From the NCBI GenBank assembly GCA_014338405.1, contig JTDE01002328.1, positions 16,542 through 80,541 of the forward strand: 64,000 bases of DNA, written 5' to 3'. The DNA is from Paragonimus skrjabini miyazakii (taxonomy: Eukaryota > Platyhelminthes > Trematoda > Plagiorchiida > Troglotrematidae). Each line of letters begins with the position of its first letter. Positions within the stretch are counted from its first letter, which is position 1. Shown one piece after another: positions 45,714-58,027 of this stretch. A model generated the notes under the pieces. It was not told where the DNA came from. It made no database searches and saw nothing but the letters and a program-made list of their open reading frames with translations. The position numbers and the translations under genes were made by a program.

Positions 45714-46954
45714 ATTGTTAAATGCTGATCACAAGATATGTGTAAATATACTACCATCAACACAAATACTACTTTTCACAACTGTGTCCATATTATTGAC
45801 AGTCATGCATCGTCAGTCTTTTGGGTGACATGTTTCCAATAGCCACATTCAGCTCCTGATGGTTTTGGCGTTGAATCATACTCCTTAGTTTAGTTTCCGA
45901 GCGTTCGGCTCGTGTTACACTACTCGTAAGTGAATCTTCACGTTATGTAATTGTATGGTGGAATGCACACCGCCCGCTCGATCCGTATGACCGTGTTTTG
46001 CTTGTATGTGTTTGTCCACTTATGCTTGTCATTGATGCAGCATACATTTCCAATTTACTCGCGTGCTCAGTAGCTGGATCCTTAATCTTCCTAGCTGTTT
46101 TCCCGTATTGATATCGGTTAGCTTGTTTCAGGTTCAGTTTGAATCTACGCACACTGCACGTTCAATCTTTTGCCCATTCCTGCTGCCATTTCACTTCAGG
46201 CTCTGTTGGCGTATACATTGGGATGACCGAATTAATGTGTGTACACACCAAACCACAAAAGGATGATGGGTAGTCAAATTTTCCCCACAGTAACTAGCTT
46301 CCATAGACAAAAACAGGACACCGATAGTGTTGTCTGTTGAGAGAAGTGATAGTACACTCTGATCACCGTGAGAGATAAGCTGCCCAACAGAACAGGAATG
46401 AGCGTGGAAAGTGCAAAATGACCAGCGTCCACGCTGTCGAATTTAATTTAATTTCGAGCGTTAATTAACATTTAGTATCGTATATGCACGGAATCGGGTG
46501 AAATTCGACTCTTCTAAATTTAAGGATTGTGGTGAGGCTTGCCGTCTTTCTGAAGTCAACTTTTTGCGCTGTATAAAATTCTGTGATTAATCCAACCCTA
46601 GGTTAGCCTAAAGTTTCGCACTCCACTCCAGAATGGATGATGATAGACCATCAGGTTTGTTAGTCTATTTTACACATTAAAGTCTAAGATAGGCTTTGAT
46701 TTTAGTTTTTGTTTAAGACTATTAATCAGGAGGCTACTGATAGTTTGTTACTTTGAAAAGAGGAAATAATGTCGGTAGATCTGGACCTATTCAGCAATCT
46801 AGAGCGTAGAGTTAGACTAAACGGTGATTTCTAGACTATTATTTCTTTGGGCAAGAGAGAAAGATATATCCGAATATAAAACTCCAAAGAAAATATATTC
46901 TTCATAATTTGGTTGGAACGAGTCCTTTGGAACAGGCCTAAGGCTCACATAGAC
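45714..46954. other. No recognisable feature
   Basis: No coding motif, RNA gene or within-window repeat recognised. Confidence 0.4.
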
Positions 46955-47045
46955 GGAATGTGGATTAAGCATCACCCACAATTGGTCTCAGCTTTCACAT
47001 TCCCAAAGACTTTCCAGCCGGCCACTTTCGAAAAGCCATACAATC
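46955..47045 (-). repeat. Ribozyme-SINE tail fragment
   Basis: - strand reads TTTCGAAAGTGGCCGGCTGG, then AAAGTCTTTGGGAATGTG and CCAATTGTGGGTGATGC. No head or ribozyme. Confidence 0.75.
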
Positions 47046-48544
47046 AAAAGAATCCTCAGTGCACGCAAGTGTCTAAAACTTTCTTTTGTGATTTTGTTGA
47101 TTAGGTTAGCGCTGGTACATTGATGATTATGTCTTTATTAAATACCCAACTGTATACGCCCTATATGCATGTCCAGCCTTTTTTTATGCCTCCGATGTAC
47201 TCTTTGGGTATCAGTAAGTGTTGCCTGACCGATAATGTTTTATTGCGTACTAGGTGTTACAGTTGTACCTGTGAACTATAGTGATGCATCATAAAAAGGC
47301 TGTAATGAATGTGTTTTAACGTGTTTCTCAGTAAAAAATCAAAGGTTGCTATTGTTAATTTGCGTAACGCACAAGTAAGACTGAAGGTGTGTGTTTATCC
47401 TATTGTAAATTTTATTCAATCTCATCTCACTGAATCAAGAGACACGTTTGTTTCAAGCTGTCTAACTACCACTCTTATGGTCAGTCATGTCAACGGTACA
47501 CGCAGCCCAGCAGTGCTGTTGCGTGATGCTTTTCGACGTCCATCAGCTACGCGTTTCCGGAGCGTTAAGATCTAATAACTCGGTGGAAGTTTGTTACAAC
47601 GCTATGAATTCAAGCATCTGCAAGTTGTATGAAGAACTAAAAAACCGAGCACTTCCTTGCTATACTGGTTAAGGCGCAATGCTGTCCAGGATAATGTGTC
47701 CACGCTTTTCGAATTTGCATTTTGGTTGGGAAGCTCTATTTAATAACATTTTATTCTGCAAATTCCACAACACGCGATTACAAGTTTTATTACTACAAGA
47801 TTTATTTGATCCGGACTTATTTACATCGAGGATAAGCAGCATAGAGCTAAATTACGCTGAAATGAGCCGTGCTTGGAAAACTGTATCCAGAATGGTTTGT
47901 GCATTCACCACCGCCGAGTAAATAGAATTTTAGTGCAATATGTTTTGGAGCGGAAACAATATCTTCATTTGGAGTATATTCGATCTGTAATTGCGTTTAT
48001 TTAGGTCTAAATGTTGAAATGGAAAGTCATTCATCTACAGGAGTTTTTAACAATTGGTCCATGCTGACCAATGCCATTTTTTTTGTTAGCAGCATCGTAT
48101 AACTGATGAGTAAACGATTATGGAAATGCATCACGTTGGCGGCACTTAATTTTGTTCAAGGATTTTCCCGTCAAAATGTCATTGCGTAACTGGACCGTAA
48201 GTTTCATCGGACATGTTAAGGCTTAGGCGAAACGCACCCAAATTACGCGTCGACTGTTTCGCATGCTCAATCTGATTTTGGTTAAGTGTGCTCCGACTAG
48301 AAAAACGTGCAATCAAATTGTTTATCGTTTCCTGGAGAGAAGTTTTCAACATAGAGTGTAGTTCACAGTACTGACAAGCGTTCGAGACTCTTAAGTGGAA
48401 CAAACTGGACACCGTTCGTCTGATCACGGCTTCCACGTTCGAGTAGAAGTTGCAATCAGTATAGTTCGAGAGAACAAGACGACTGAAATTGCACTAGTTT
48501 CTGAGCATCATCCATTAGCTATTGTTGGGGAACGTAGGAAAAAT
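47046..48544. other. No assignable gene
   Basis: Several ORFs of 60-88 codons occur (for example 47309-47575, 47679-47921 on +, 48179-48436 on -). Their translations have no recognised motif and no supporting splice or repeat context, so none is called. Confidence 0.35.
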
Positions 48545-48765
48545 TCGGGGCTACCCAATGTGAGATCAACAGTGTCGTGGCCAACACGATTTCATCGGGA
48601 AAACATGGATCGAAGTTCATATCTTGATCATGGTGAGGATTCACATCACTGGTGAGCTCAACTTAGTGCTAACCTCGTGTCTGATGCTTCCTTTCAACAT
48701 GAGTTCACCAAGACACCTATATGAATGCAAAAGCTGATATAACAACGGGTTGTATTTAAGTGAAA
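48545..48765 (+). repeat. Highly diverged ribozyme-SINE copy
   Basis: CCCAATGTGAGATCAACAGT, GGCCAACACGATTTCATC, GAGGATTCACATCACTGGTG, CACCTATATGAATGCAAA follow the SINE order. The ribozyme is unrecognisable apart from the position of its stem I. Confidence 0.55.
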
Positions 48766-49519
48766 TCAACCAAAAACACCGATCTCATAAGAGATCCAAG
48801 AGGGCCCAGCAAGTTTAATGAAATCTGTGTCTTTGTGCCCTCCACCTTGTTTTACTTCACTAATTCTGAGTAAGAAGGAAAGGGTGCTTCTGAACAAATT
48901 CTAATTTTGTGAAAGCGTTCAAAATACCTGGCACCGAAAACAACAACAAATTCAGATGTCTATGTTTCATTGCGATTTTACATCATCCGCGGTACGCGAG
49001 GTACACTTTTACCACGGACCTAGAATTTAAGCAATGGCCTAGAAGCCGTAAGTTTAAAAATCCCGGTTACAGCGAACGTTAATGATTTGTGGGATGATTT
49101 CAGCGACAGTAAACATCGAAGCCGTTGTATATTTGCTTCAGCACAAATTCCACTTTTAATCTATGTTTGCCCAACTCGTTCAAATACTTCTTTTGCTGTC
49201 AGAGCGAACGAACATCTAGACAAGATAGGTTATGCGGTTAGGATGTGATAATCAGATGTCTGGTGAGCCCCAAATTCGTCCGAGGGAATTCGTTCAAAGT
49301 AGCGATGACGTGCATGTCAATTTACTTTAGATATTTTCAAATTCAACGTTATGATCATGTGACACGAATTTCAAAGTATTTGGGCGCATAAGACAAGTCT
49401 GTCTTATTTTTGACTAGGAAGCATCTGTGAGCGTACATCCGCACAAATAAAAAAAACAGGCATCAGAACTTCACATTTGGAGTCACGTGCTATATTTCAC
49501 GTGCTATATTTCAACTGCC

Positions 49520-49695
49520 TAGTTTATATGTGAGAGGAATATGGACCACAATTCAACTCTTGGTCGTTACAAGGATATGCACTACTGCTTAACTCAGTCA
49601 AAGGTGAACCTCAAGTTCGATGCGTTTTTTGAAAGTAGCTGGCCAAAAATAGATCTGAATGCGGAAATTACAATCAGATGTGGGCGGTATTTACT
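49520..49695 (+). repeat. Highly diverged ribozyme-SINE copy
   Basis: Retains GGATATGCACTACTG at the ribozyme 5' strand, then loses the CTGACGA core (CTGCTTAACT). The tail AGCTGGCCAAAAATAGATCT, GAATGCGGAAATTACAATCA is recognisable. A 14-bp tandem duplication (CACGTGCTATATTT) lies just upstream at 49484-49511. Confidence 0.6.
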
Positions 49696-52600
49696 TTACA
49701 ATCGGACAACTTTAATTGGCACGGAAGTCGAACTTCTCCTTTACTTAATAAAAAAATACTTAAGACCTGACTATATTAAGCAACTATCTGCAAGGTAATA
49801 TAGGTATGCATCTTTAGACATATGTAATCACCTAGACAGATGAATTTATTTTTGGTAAAAATTACACATATAACTTTACAAACAGTACTATCGTTTTATC
49901 AACAATTGGCCAAAGCTTGACAAACAGAATGACATGTGACAGTACATCTGTTCATTCAATTCTGATTTTGAACTTCAAAACTGGCATCCAATCTTCAAGT
50001 TTGCACAAATAGTTAGACCATATACTAGGAATAACAGCTAATCGTATGCCACACTCAGCACTCTTTACTGATACTGCAGCTGACTAGCGTGAAGTGCGAA
50101 GTAAACAGATGATGACCCGACGTAGAGTAATAAAATTGTTCACTAAGGGGTTGACCTTTGTAAGTGGGGTTTGTCTCTCGTGCTGTGGCTCTCATGATTC
50201 AGAGTCGGTGGTTGGAGACTTCAGGTGTGATGACAGCCGGTTGAACTCAGTGACGTGAATACTGCTTGGTCGCATTGTCAATGAAGTAAGCGCACTTAAT
50301 GACACGGGCCAATGAAAGGTGCAAGGAAGTTGCCTTACTGATGACGCCATACTTTTGCTCTTAGCTCAATTGTTTGTTTGCAATGGTGTAAGCACTTTGA
50401 CGTCATGCGCTCAAATACAGACACATTCGTTTTCATTAGTCAGGTCCTCTCCTTCCTTGTTCTTTTTCTGTATAGCTGTATGGTGGTTATGCATAAGCAC
50501 AAACCACTGATAAGCTGATGTCTGTGATGATATTAATCCCAGACCTGGACGCAGAAATGCTTAGTTATCATATTGTTTCTTACGTTATGACCTTGATTTT
50601 CAAAAAAGTAATTAAACATTCCACAAAGAGTGGTTATTATCATTTACATCAACACCTCATATCGCGCAGTATGGGCTCGTTAGAACGAAAGCTTGTCGCC
50701 TTCTAGCCAGTTTCGCACCAAGTTTAGAAAGAACATCAATACGGAATGTGAATGTTATCTATCCACACTCTGCAACAGTGTGATTTTCCACAGTCATAGT
50801 GCGACATAATTACGGCGACTTTTTCCCACAAAACCTGTAGTAAAAGACAATCACGAGAGTGTAGTATCGATTAGGGACAATTCATAATTCTCAGCTGTCT
50901 ATATTTGGTTGATAGTTGCTGGTGACGAAGATATTGATAGTCAGGATGAAGTAGAACTACTGACGCTCCATTGTGGAGTATAGAAACTATCCAATAAAAA
51001 ACGAAATAGATTGCGTATCTTATCTCTTCTTGAGCAAATATCAGATTCTATGCAAAAAATCTGCGATTTGAAAATAGCCGAAATGTCATTAAATTGCGAA
51101 GAAAAAATAATGGGGTAATCTTGTTTGACTACCGAAAAATTGAGAGAAATTCGATGGGACTTCTTTAATAGCAGGTTTTATTTACCAGGACAAGATAATT
51201 AACAGTCAAACAGGAAATGTGCGATTATGAGCAGAGATTATATTTTGGAAAGAAAAACAGATAAGGCGAAGATGTGTAATCTTAAAATATTTTGTTGGCA
51301 GATGTCACAAATTGAGTTCGATTCTTTTGTATTGTCCAAAACGTAAGAGTACTGTTTAAAGGGATGTTATGCAATATAACTTATAGGGAATTGTACATAT
51401 TTTAATATTTCGCTCTATTTTCATATATTGTACACTACTTTTCCCTGTACATGATGAATACTTGTTTGAATTGATTTTACTTAACAATACACTTTTGGTA
51501 CGCGCATCTCGTCTCCTTGGTGCTCCTTTTCCACATTGATCGGGATTGCCTATGGTGAGCTATTCGGCGACCGCATTTTGAACTGACTGTTTGCGTTTAT
51601 ACCTTTGTACAGGGATAGTCTCCTACAAACGAATGAGATAAAGGATAATTTCATTCGACTATGTTTCTCACATCACCAAAGATTCACTAATCCAGTAGGT
51701 TGGATGTGAGACGTAGGGCTCAATAGTATATATCGTATAGAATGAGTTACCATTTACTTGGTTGACAACAAGATTACCCCCAACTTTTAAACAATGTCTC
51801 ACGGTGTTAAATGATAGCGAAAAGGCACCACAACTATTAGGGATTTTGATAACATTGAAGTTCAGCATTCTGGTTACAGACATGATACTTTAGTGCGTAC
51901 GTGCACCTTCCCAGGTATACGCAATAACTACCAGACACGAAATAAAATACCAATAATTGTGGCAGATCGAAAGTATATTAATATTATTAATAATAATTAC
52001 GATAAGTCTCAACCAACGCTAAACGGAACCAATACGCAAAAGTAGCTAGGGAGGTTGAAGATCCGATCGTCAAGCGCGCGAGCTAGCCGGAGGAGTGTTT
52101 ATGGCGCCATTAGCGCATTTAGGCCGACAAGCATGCAAACAAAAAAAACGCGATCACATGTCATGGTTGGCGGCATCCGAAACGGATTAGCCTGTCACAG
52201 TGACCGAAGCCAAAGGACGCCTGCGCTATAAACCATCACCGCAAGTGGCTTGCGCTGCACCACTTGCAGTTCCACTCACACGCCACGTATCCGGTGTAAA
52301 CCCGAAGGAATAAGACCAGTAGGTGTGTGAGTGAGGCCTTTGTGTCCAGCTGGCCAATGCTGGTTAGCCAATTGAATGGCTAGCACGAAAAGGAAACCCT
52401 TATCTCTCGGAAAATAAACAGTGAGAGAGACCGCAATGACAAGATCTGTACTAGGAAGAAAGATATGTAAACTGTAATACAAGAGGCATTTAAGTATACG
52501 AATGCATGCTATTGCATTCAAGAGAGGACAAAGTTGAAAAACAAAACTCAAAGTTGAACTACGAAAAGATCAGACAGACGACTCATCATTCAATACACCA

Positions 52601-52747
52601 GCAAAGCCCAAGAGAAGAGTAGGTAGAAGATCACAGACACCCAAGTTGCTGAAAAGAGGAGCAGATTAGTTGCCAAACGACCATGGTCTTGGTCGATGCA
52701 ATCATTAACAAAAACAGAACGGATATGCTGGTATGAACTACCTGAGC
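49696..52747. other. No assignable gene
   Basis: AT-rich up to about 52000. From about 52050 to 52747 composition is richer in G and C; this adjoins the 3' end of the - strand LINE and may be its 3' UTR, but no second copy confirms it. No RNA gene or conserved ORF seen. Confidence 0.35.
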
Positions 52748-53089
52748 CTAGCGTACTCGTTGTCTCTTCGCCGACGGTGCACTATGAGTACGCTGGTAAT
52801 CTACTAATCCCGAACGGCCAGCGCATTCGCGACCGCACACATCGCAACGCCATATAGTCATGTCACCACGACCTATGGCACCGATGGTTCCCTTGCGTAC
52901 CGCGCGCTTTCGTTCTCGGCCGCGCAATAACTGCTCGTTGAACTCACGGACGCCCGTCCGAATTGTATTCCTCCAAGCAGTCCGGTTCAACGCTAAGTCT
53001 TCCCAACATCTAAAATCAATTTTACAACGTGAAAGACTTACCTGCACAGCATCCTGGTATCTCAGCTTTGGGCCACCAGGACTTCGCTA
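52748..53089 (-). pseudogene. RTE-like LINE C-terminal zinc-finger part
   Basis: Continues the RT frame after an in-frame TAG at 53087-53089. It reads SPGGPKLRYQDAVQVSLSRC, then DFRCWEDLALNRTAWRNTIR and a terminal finger CDVCGRECAGRSGLVDYQRT, then H. The first zinc ligand pair (CxxC) and the last His are present; the position expected to be the first His (usually SHxRTH) is Tyr here. Such a finger at the end of ORF2 is common in this group of LINEs and probably contacts nucleic acid. ORF end at 52748. Confidence 0.85.
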
Positions 53090-54316
53090 ACCTGATCTCA
53101 GTTGTCCATATAGCACCTTTTTCGGGATACGGTCATCGCCCATCCGACGGACGTGACCCAGCCAACGAAGCTGATTCAACATCAGCAAGGCTTCCATCCC
53201 GTTCATGTCCGCTCGCCGCAATACCTCAGTGTTCGGAACCATGTCCGACCACCGAATACCCAAGATGCGTCTTAGACATTGCAAACGAAAGTGGCTCAGA
53301 TAGCGCACGTTCCGTTGATACAATGTCCATGTTTCACTGCCGTACAACAGTATTGACAGCACCACTGAGCGGTAGACGAAGAGCTTAGTGCTCGGCTCCA
53401 GGCTATGGTTCTTCCAAACACGTCTTTCAAGACGTCCGAAAGCAGTACTAGCCTTTGCCACACGAGCTCTCAACCCACGGTCCACGGACAGATCGGTGGA
53501 CAGATTGCTGCCCAAGTAGCAGAAATCTGTGCAGCTGCTGACAAAATCTCCATTAACACGGTATTGAGGTGAAGGTGCACAGACAGCACCTCTGCCCGGA
53601 GAAGGCTGAAAGAAAGAAAATGTCTTACCTGTGTTGATATCCAGTCCAAACTTGGATGCCGCGGTCGCGAAAGCCGTGGCCAATCGCTGTAGTTCGTCCT
53701 CGCTATGTGCGAACAGCTCGCTGTCATCTGCGAACAGAAGCATGCGTACCAGTGAGGTATGTAACCTGGTTGGGGCGCCGAAGCGTCGAATATTCAGCAG
53801 ACGCCCATCCGTCCGGTATTCTACCTTAACACCGTCCTCCCCAGATTCCTGAAAAGCAACTGTTAGCATGGGAGTCAAATATAAGCTAAATAGGGATGGA
53901 GCCAGAACACAATCCTGCTTCACGCCAGTGACAATGTCAAAATCATCAGAGGTAGATCCACACGATTGCACGTTTGCCCTCATGCCCAAATGCAACAATC
54001 TAATCAAATTGACGAACTTACCTGGACATTCAAACTTACCAAGCACCGTCCACAGCGCCTCGCGGCTCACGGAATCGAACGCCTTGGTGAAGTCGACGCA
54101 GAGGGCATACAGGGACTGGTTCCATTCCCGGCATTTTCCCTGAAGCTGTCGAGCAGCGAACACCAGGTCGATCGTACTCCGATTCGTCCGGAATCCGTCT
54201 TGCTCCTCAGGAACATTGGCCTCTAAGACATCCGAATTCAGCCGGTTCAGAAGGATTCTGGCGAGTACCTTACCTGCGCAGCTCAGCAGACTGATGCCCG
54301 ATATCTGTCGGGGCAT
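53087..54316 (-). pseudogene. RTE-like LINE reverse transcriptase domain
   Basis: A 409-codon open stretch: ISGISLLSCAGKVLARILLN, ANVPEEQDGFRTNRSTIDLV, LYALCVDFTKAFDSVSREAL (motif A Asp), DFDIVTGVKQDCVLAPSLFS (motif B; the usual QGC is QDC), LLFADDSELFAHSEDELQ with catalytic FADD at 53723-53734, FGLDINTGKTFSFFQPS, FCYLGSNLSTDLSVD and the thumb LLYGSETWTLYQRNVRYLSH, IRWSDMVPNTEVLRRADMNG. RT motifs are complete and in order. Upstream, one C of a C run at 54297-54299 is missing compared with the copy at 41148, which breaks the frame from the endonuclease part. Confidence 0.94.
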
Positions 54317-54936
54317 TGCTTGTTACCTTTACCTTTAAATAAAGGAACTATCACAGCATCCTTGAAATCCTGTGGCATCTCCTCATGCTCCCCGATGGAG
54401 TGAACCAGCTGGAGCAGTGCACGTTCCATCACCGGTCTGCCATTCTTCAGGATTTCGCCTGGCAATCCATCTTCACCTGCAGCCTTACCGTTGCGAAGTT
54501 GACTAATCGCTCTCTGCAATTCTAGTAAATCAAGAGCGAGAGCAAGTGAAGGCTTGATGGCCTGTTGCGGCAGGTTATTCACGGTCACCCAAGCAATGGT
54601 AGCGGGACGATTTAGTAGGCTACCAAAGTGTTTGCGCCAGACTTTCATGATGTCCTCTGGCTGGGTGCACGAACAACCGGTGTCCAAGTCTACCAGTGCT
54701 TTAGTATACTGGATAGATGGGCCGAATTTCGCTTTGAGCGAATCGTAGAGCTCCTTATGCTGTCGACGATTTGCGAAGCCCTGCATCCGCTCACCCTGCT
54801 TTATCCACCAGTTGTCTTTGATTCCGCGGATACGCTCGGACAGTTGACGGCGGATACTTCGGAACTTCGCTTTCTTCGCTTCATTGTCCGGGTCCACCGT
54901 GGAGGTAGCAAACGCGGTATTCTTCTCTCGTACCAG
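54283..54936 (-). pseudogene. RTE-like LINE linker between endonuclease and RT
   Basis: Open frame with KKAKFRSIRRQLSERIRGIK, GERMQGFANRRQHKELYDSL, CTQPEDIMKVWRKHFGSLLN and AISQLRNGKAAGEDGLPGEI, then VPLFKGKGNKQCPDRYR, the first RT block. It is in the same frame as the endonuclease, interrupted only by a TAA at 54937-54939. Confidence 0.9.
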
Positions 54937-56157
54937 TTAGGCGATAACCGCATTGTTGTCGTCGAACCAGTCCGGACGTTTCTGGCGTTTGCCACCAATC
55001 ATCTCGGTGGCTGTCGTCGTGATCCGTTCCTTGATCAACTGCCACATACCCTCAAGAGGTAGTGGATACAGGTTCGTCGTACAGACGAGCGGCAACTGCA
55101 CATTGAAAAGAGGTCTTCGTCTNNNNNNNNNNNNNNNNNNNNNNNNNNNNNNNNNNNNNNNNNNNNNNNNNNNNNNNNNNNNNNNNNNNNNNNNNNNNNN
55201 NNNNNNNNNNNNNNNNNNNNNNNNNNNNNNNNNNNNNNNNNNNNNNNNNNNNNNNNNNNNNNNNNNNNNNNNNNNNNNNNNNNNNNNNNNNNNNNNNNNN
55301 NNNNNNNNNNNNNNNNNNNNNNNNNNNNNNNNNNNNNNNNNNNNNNNNNNNNNNNNNNNNNNNNNNNNNNNNNNNNNNNNNNNNNNNNNNNNNNNNNNNN
55401 NNNNNNNNNNNNNNNNNNNNNNNNNNNNNNNNNNNNNNNNNNNNNNNNNNNNNNNNNNNNNNCGGGAGTTCGTGATAGACAACTCGTGAGTAGCATACAG
55501 GTGGAGCAGACGATCGCCGTTCTGGTTCACTGAACCAATGCCGTAGGGTCCGAGGACTCCCGGCCAAGCTACCGAGTCGCGCCCGACTCGAGCGTTCAAG
55601 TCACCCAGAATAAACAGTCGAGTCGTCACCGGCGTCGACCAGATTGTGGCGGACAGTTGATAATAGAACTGGTCCTTTGTATCATCAGTGTGGCACATAG
55701 TTGGACCATAAACACTAACAAATGTAGCACACTTATCTCGACCGAGTCGCAGGCGCATAGACAGCATTCGAGGGCTGATGCCATGCGGTTCGCCTATCAT
55801 CAAAGCGTTGATGCGGTCAGCGACTGCAAAACAGACACCATACTCCCGAGTACCGTCTGTCGGGTAACCTATCCAGTAGAAGGTGTACCCAGCACCTGCT
55901 TCTCGTAACTTACCTTGGTCCGCAAGCCTCGTCTCGCTCAAGGCTGCTACATCGATCCCATAGCGACGCAGTTCCATCGCGACCAGCAGCGTGCGCACAT
56001 TCCATGCTCCAACACAGAGCGTCTTACGTCCCCGGGTCTGTTTCAGGTTGCTCTTCGGATTACTGAAACTTGAGTCAGCATTATCTGCTCGGGGATTAAT
56101 ATTGGTGGGACAGTATGAGGGTGAGTGATTGGCAGTAGCGTATTTTCGCCTATCCAC
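54937..56157 (-). pseudogene. RTE-like LINE AP-endonuclease domain
   Basis: Starts at an ATG at 56157, a plausible ORF start (MDRRKYATANHS). Endonuclease motifs: TLCVGAWNVRTL, DVAALSETRLADQGKL (catalytic Glu), YTFYWIGYPTDGTREYGVCF, FVSVYGPT, LFILGDLNARVG (catalytic D, N) and RLLHLYATHELSITNS before the 340-N gap. After the gap it resumes at RRRPLFNVQLPLVCTTNLYP and RPDWFDDNN. The last catalytic SDH block falls in the gap. An in-frame TAA at 54937 closes the frame. Clade naming (RTE or a near relative) is from overall motif style and remains provisional. Confidence 0.9.
55123..55462. other. Assembly gap (340 N)
   Basis: Inside the endonuclease domain. The left edge of the gap coincides with the end of a 170-bp stretch identical to 41815-41981. 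Confidence 0.99.
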
Positions 56158-56760
56158 CCTGCCATGTGTAACAGGTGGGGCGACCCGTTTTATCCTGCGC
56201 GACGGCCGATGCAGTATGGTATTTGATTTATGTTGTATATTCGTGGGTTTTATGGGCTTAGGATACTGTCAGGATGCCCAGACCTAGACAGGAGAGCGAT
56301 TAGGGCCCTCAACCAAAGCCTTTGGCTCAAAAGCCTGTACCGCAAGGCAGCAGGTAACACACACGCAGCAGCATCAACCATCCAGGACAGGCTCGACAGT
56401 CAGAACCTAAGACATTCGGTACATTCACATAGATATAATACTGCACAGACAGACCAGTCACATACAGAGAATCAGACCAGGCAAAAATAAAATAACAAAC
56501 CGAACCGAAACGCAACAGACTGACACCACACACAACGAACACTTCACAACGAACGCATCTGTTTTTTGTCTGGCTGCTCCCCTTTGGCCAATCTGACAGT
56601 TGAACCTGCAACGACCGAGGTCGCAGTCAGCACAGCCCTCCGGATCAAAACAGCACACAAGCATTACCACCACGCCAAGGTAGCAGAAAATGTCAGGACG
56701 ATCATGGCAATCACATGTACCAAGCAGACGGCAGACAAAGATGCCTAAGATCCTATATAA
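56158..56760 (-). mobile_element. RTE-like LINE 5' region
   Basis: Upstream of the ORF2 start. The frame 56832-56458 has IFCYLGVVVMLV and DPEGCADCDL, which reappear in diverged form at 13200-13355. No ORF1 is evident, as expected for RTE-type elements with little or no ORF1. The 5' end of the element is not defined. Confidence 0.5.
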
Positions 56761-57611
56761 AATGTGAGCTAAGATTTTGGGAAGAATTTTAGACATCGCA
56801 CAGCAGGTAGACCGGAGTTGTTTCCAGGTCACTACAATGCGATCACCTGAATATTTTCTTCAGTGACAGATTTATCTATGGAGTAATCGTTCTTCAAATA
56901 ATATACTGAAAGGACTAACAGATTCTTAGGTTGTTACAGTTAGGAGAAAGGTCTTTGCTTGTCCTTTCTCATCCCGGCGTTAGTCGAGTGAAACTGGTGT
57001 TGTTCGGTTTATAGATGTGGAGAAGAATGAGTAAAGGGAAATGCCAATGAATCTACTGCCATTCAGCCACATCTGCGACGATCGATGACCCACACGGAAA
57101 CAACGTTTCGTTAAACGTATTTTTTTGATAACTTTTGAGACTGATCTAGGATGATGACTATGAAACTTGTGATGCAGGTTGTCTCTCATGTATGTGCTGA
57201 TCAAATAAAATTATAAAACAACCGATTTATCCGTCGCCACAGAGTTGGGCGTTATGTTTCACTGTGATTGTACCCTGACTGTGGAGGAGTTCCTTCCCAT
57301 ACTCATTCTAAAGTCCAGTTTTAAAAAATGACTCTTTAGACATTCATCCTTGTTAGTTGGATGACTCGGGGTATAGAGTGTTGTGATGAATAGAGTCTCG
57401 TCTGATATGCCTTTAACTCACACAGAATTTATTTAATACAGCTAGTTAGAGGAATTTTCTAGTAACCTGTCTCTGAACGTTTTCAATAAGTGTTAAAGTT
57501 ACTTAAAACTAAGGACAACGGTTCCAGATTTAGGCGGATTGTAAAGGCAAACACAGTGGGACAATCCTTAAGGTGGACGATCATTAGGATTTTTTTTAAG
57601 AAGCTCAATAT
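56761..57611. other. No recognisable feature
   Basis: No motif or repeat seen apart from the edges of flanking elements. Confidence 0.4.
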
Positions 57612-57985
57612 CGTATAAATTGAACATAACGCACAAGTGATCGCAGCTGTCGCAGTCCCATAGAATGTCCAGTCGGCCTATTTCGAAAAGAAGCACTAGA
57701 CTCGAGTTTCGCTCTCATTAGAGCTGCTCAGTAGTGCATATCCTCGCCACTGCCGGAACTAGAACCACGGCCACGCTGTTCATGAGGCAACCGTGTTTAC
57801 CACTACGTCATTGACCTCACATTAGACAGGACTAAATGATCATACGTGAATACTTAGTCACTCTCGCCTGCGAGTAATACTCTGATTGCCTGATCACCTT
57901 GAGAGGAGACAGTAATTTTCCTGTTGGCTCAAATCGATGACCTCTCGACTAGGACTTCTCTCCAAGTTGAAATCACAGAAATCGT
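57612..57985 (-). repeat. Ribozyme-SINE, long copy with upstream segment
   Basis: The - strand holds about 150 bp upstream segment (57840-57985), box A as TGACGTAGTGG, box B GGTTCTAGTTC, a hammerhead and tail. The ribozyme (57693-57737) has perfect stem I, stem II, GAAAC and GTC, but the core CTGACGA reads CTGAGCA, replacing the essential G8, so it is presumably dead. The upstream segment aligns with 20870-21010 and partly with 37765-37840. Confidence 0.9.
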
Positions 57986-57989
57986 CGAC

Positions 57990-58027
57990 TTGTTGAGCGG
58001 TATTTTGATTACTGATGAGTCGCGTTT
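57990..58027 (-). repeat. SINE tail motif upstream of the long copy
   Basis: - strand GACTCATCAGTAATCAAAAT matches the tail end of other copies (GACTACTCATCAGTAATCAA at 61822-61836 and similar at 45690). It sits where the tail of a preceding unit would be in a head-to-tail array. Confidence 0.55.

Noticed and set aside
47309..47921. Consecutive + strand ORFs as a host gene or transposase
   Set aside because: Frames change without splice sites and no catalytic or domain motif can be named.
48179..48436. 85-codon - strand ORF as a terminal exon of an unknown gene
   Set aside because: The translation looks protein-like, but there is no recognised family, no firm acceptor and no neighbouring exon.
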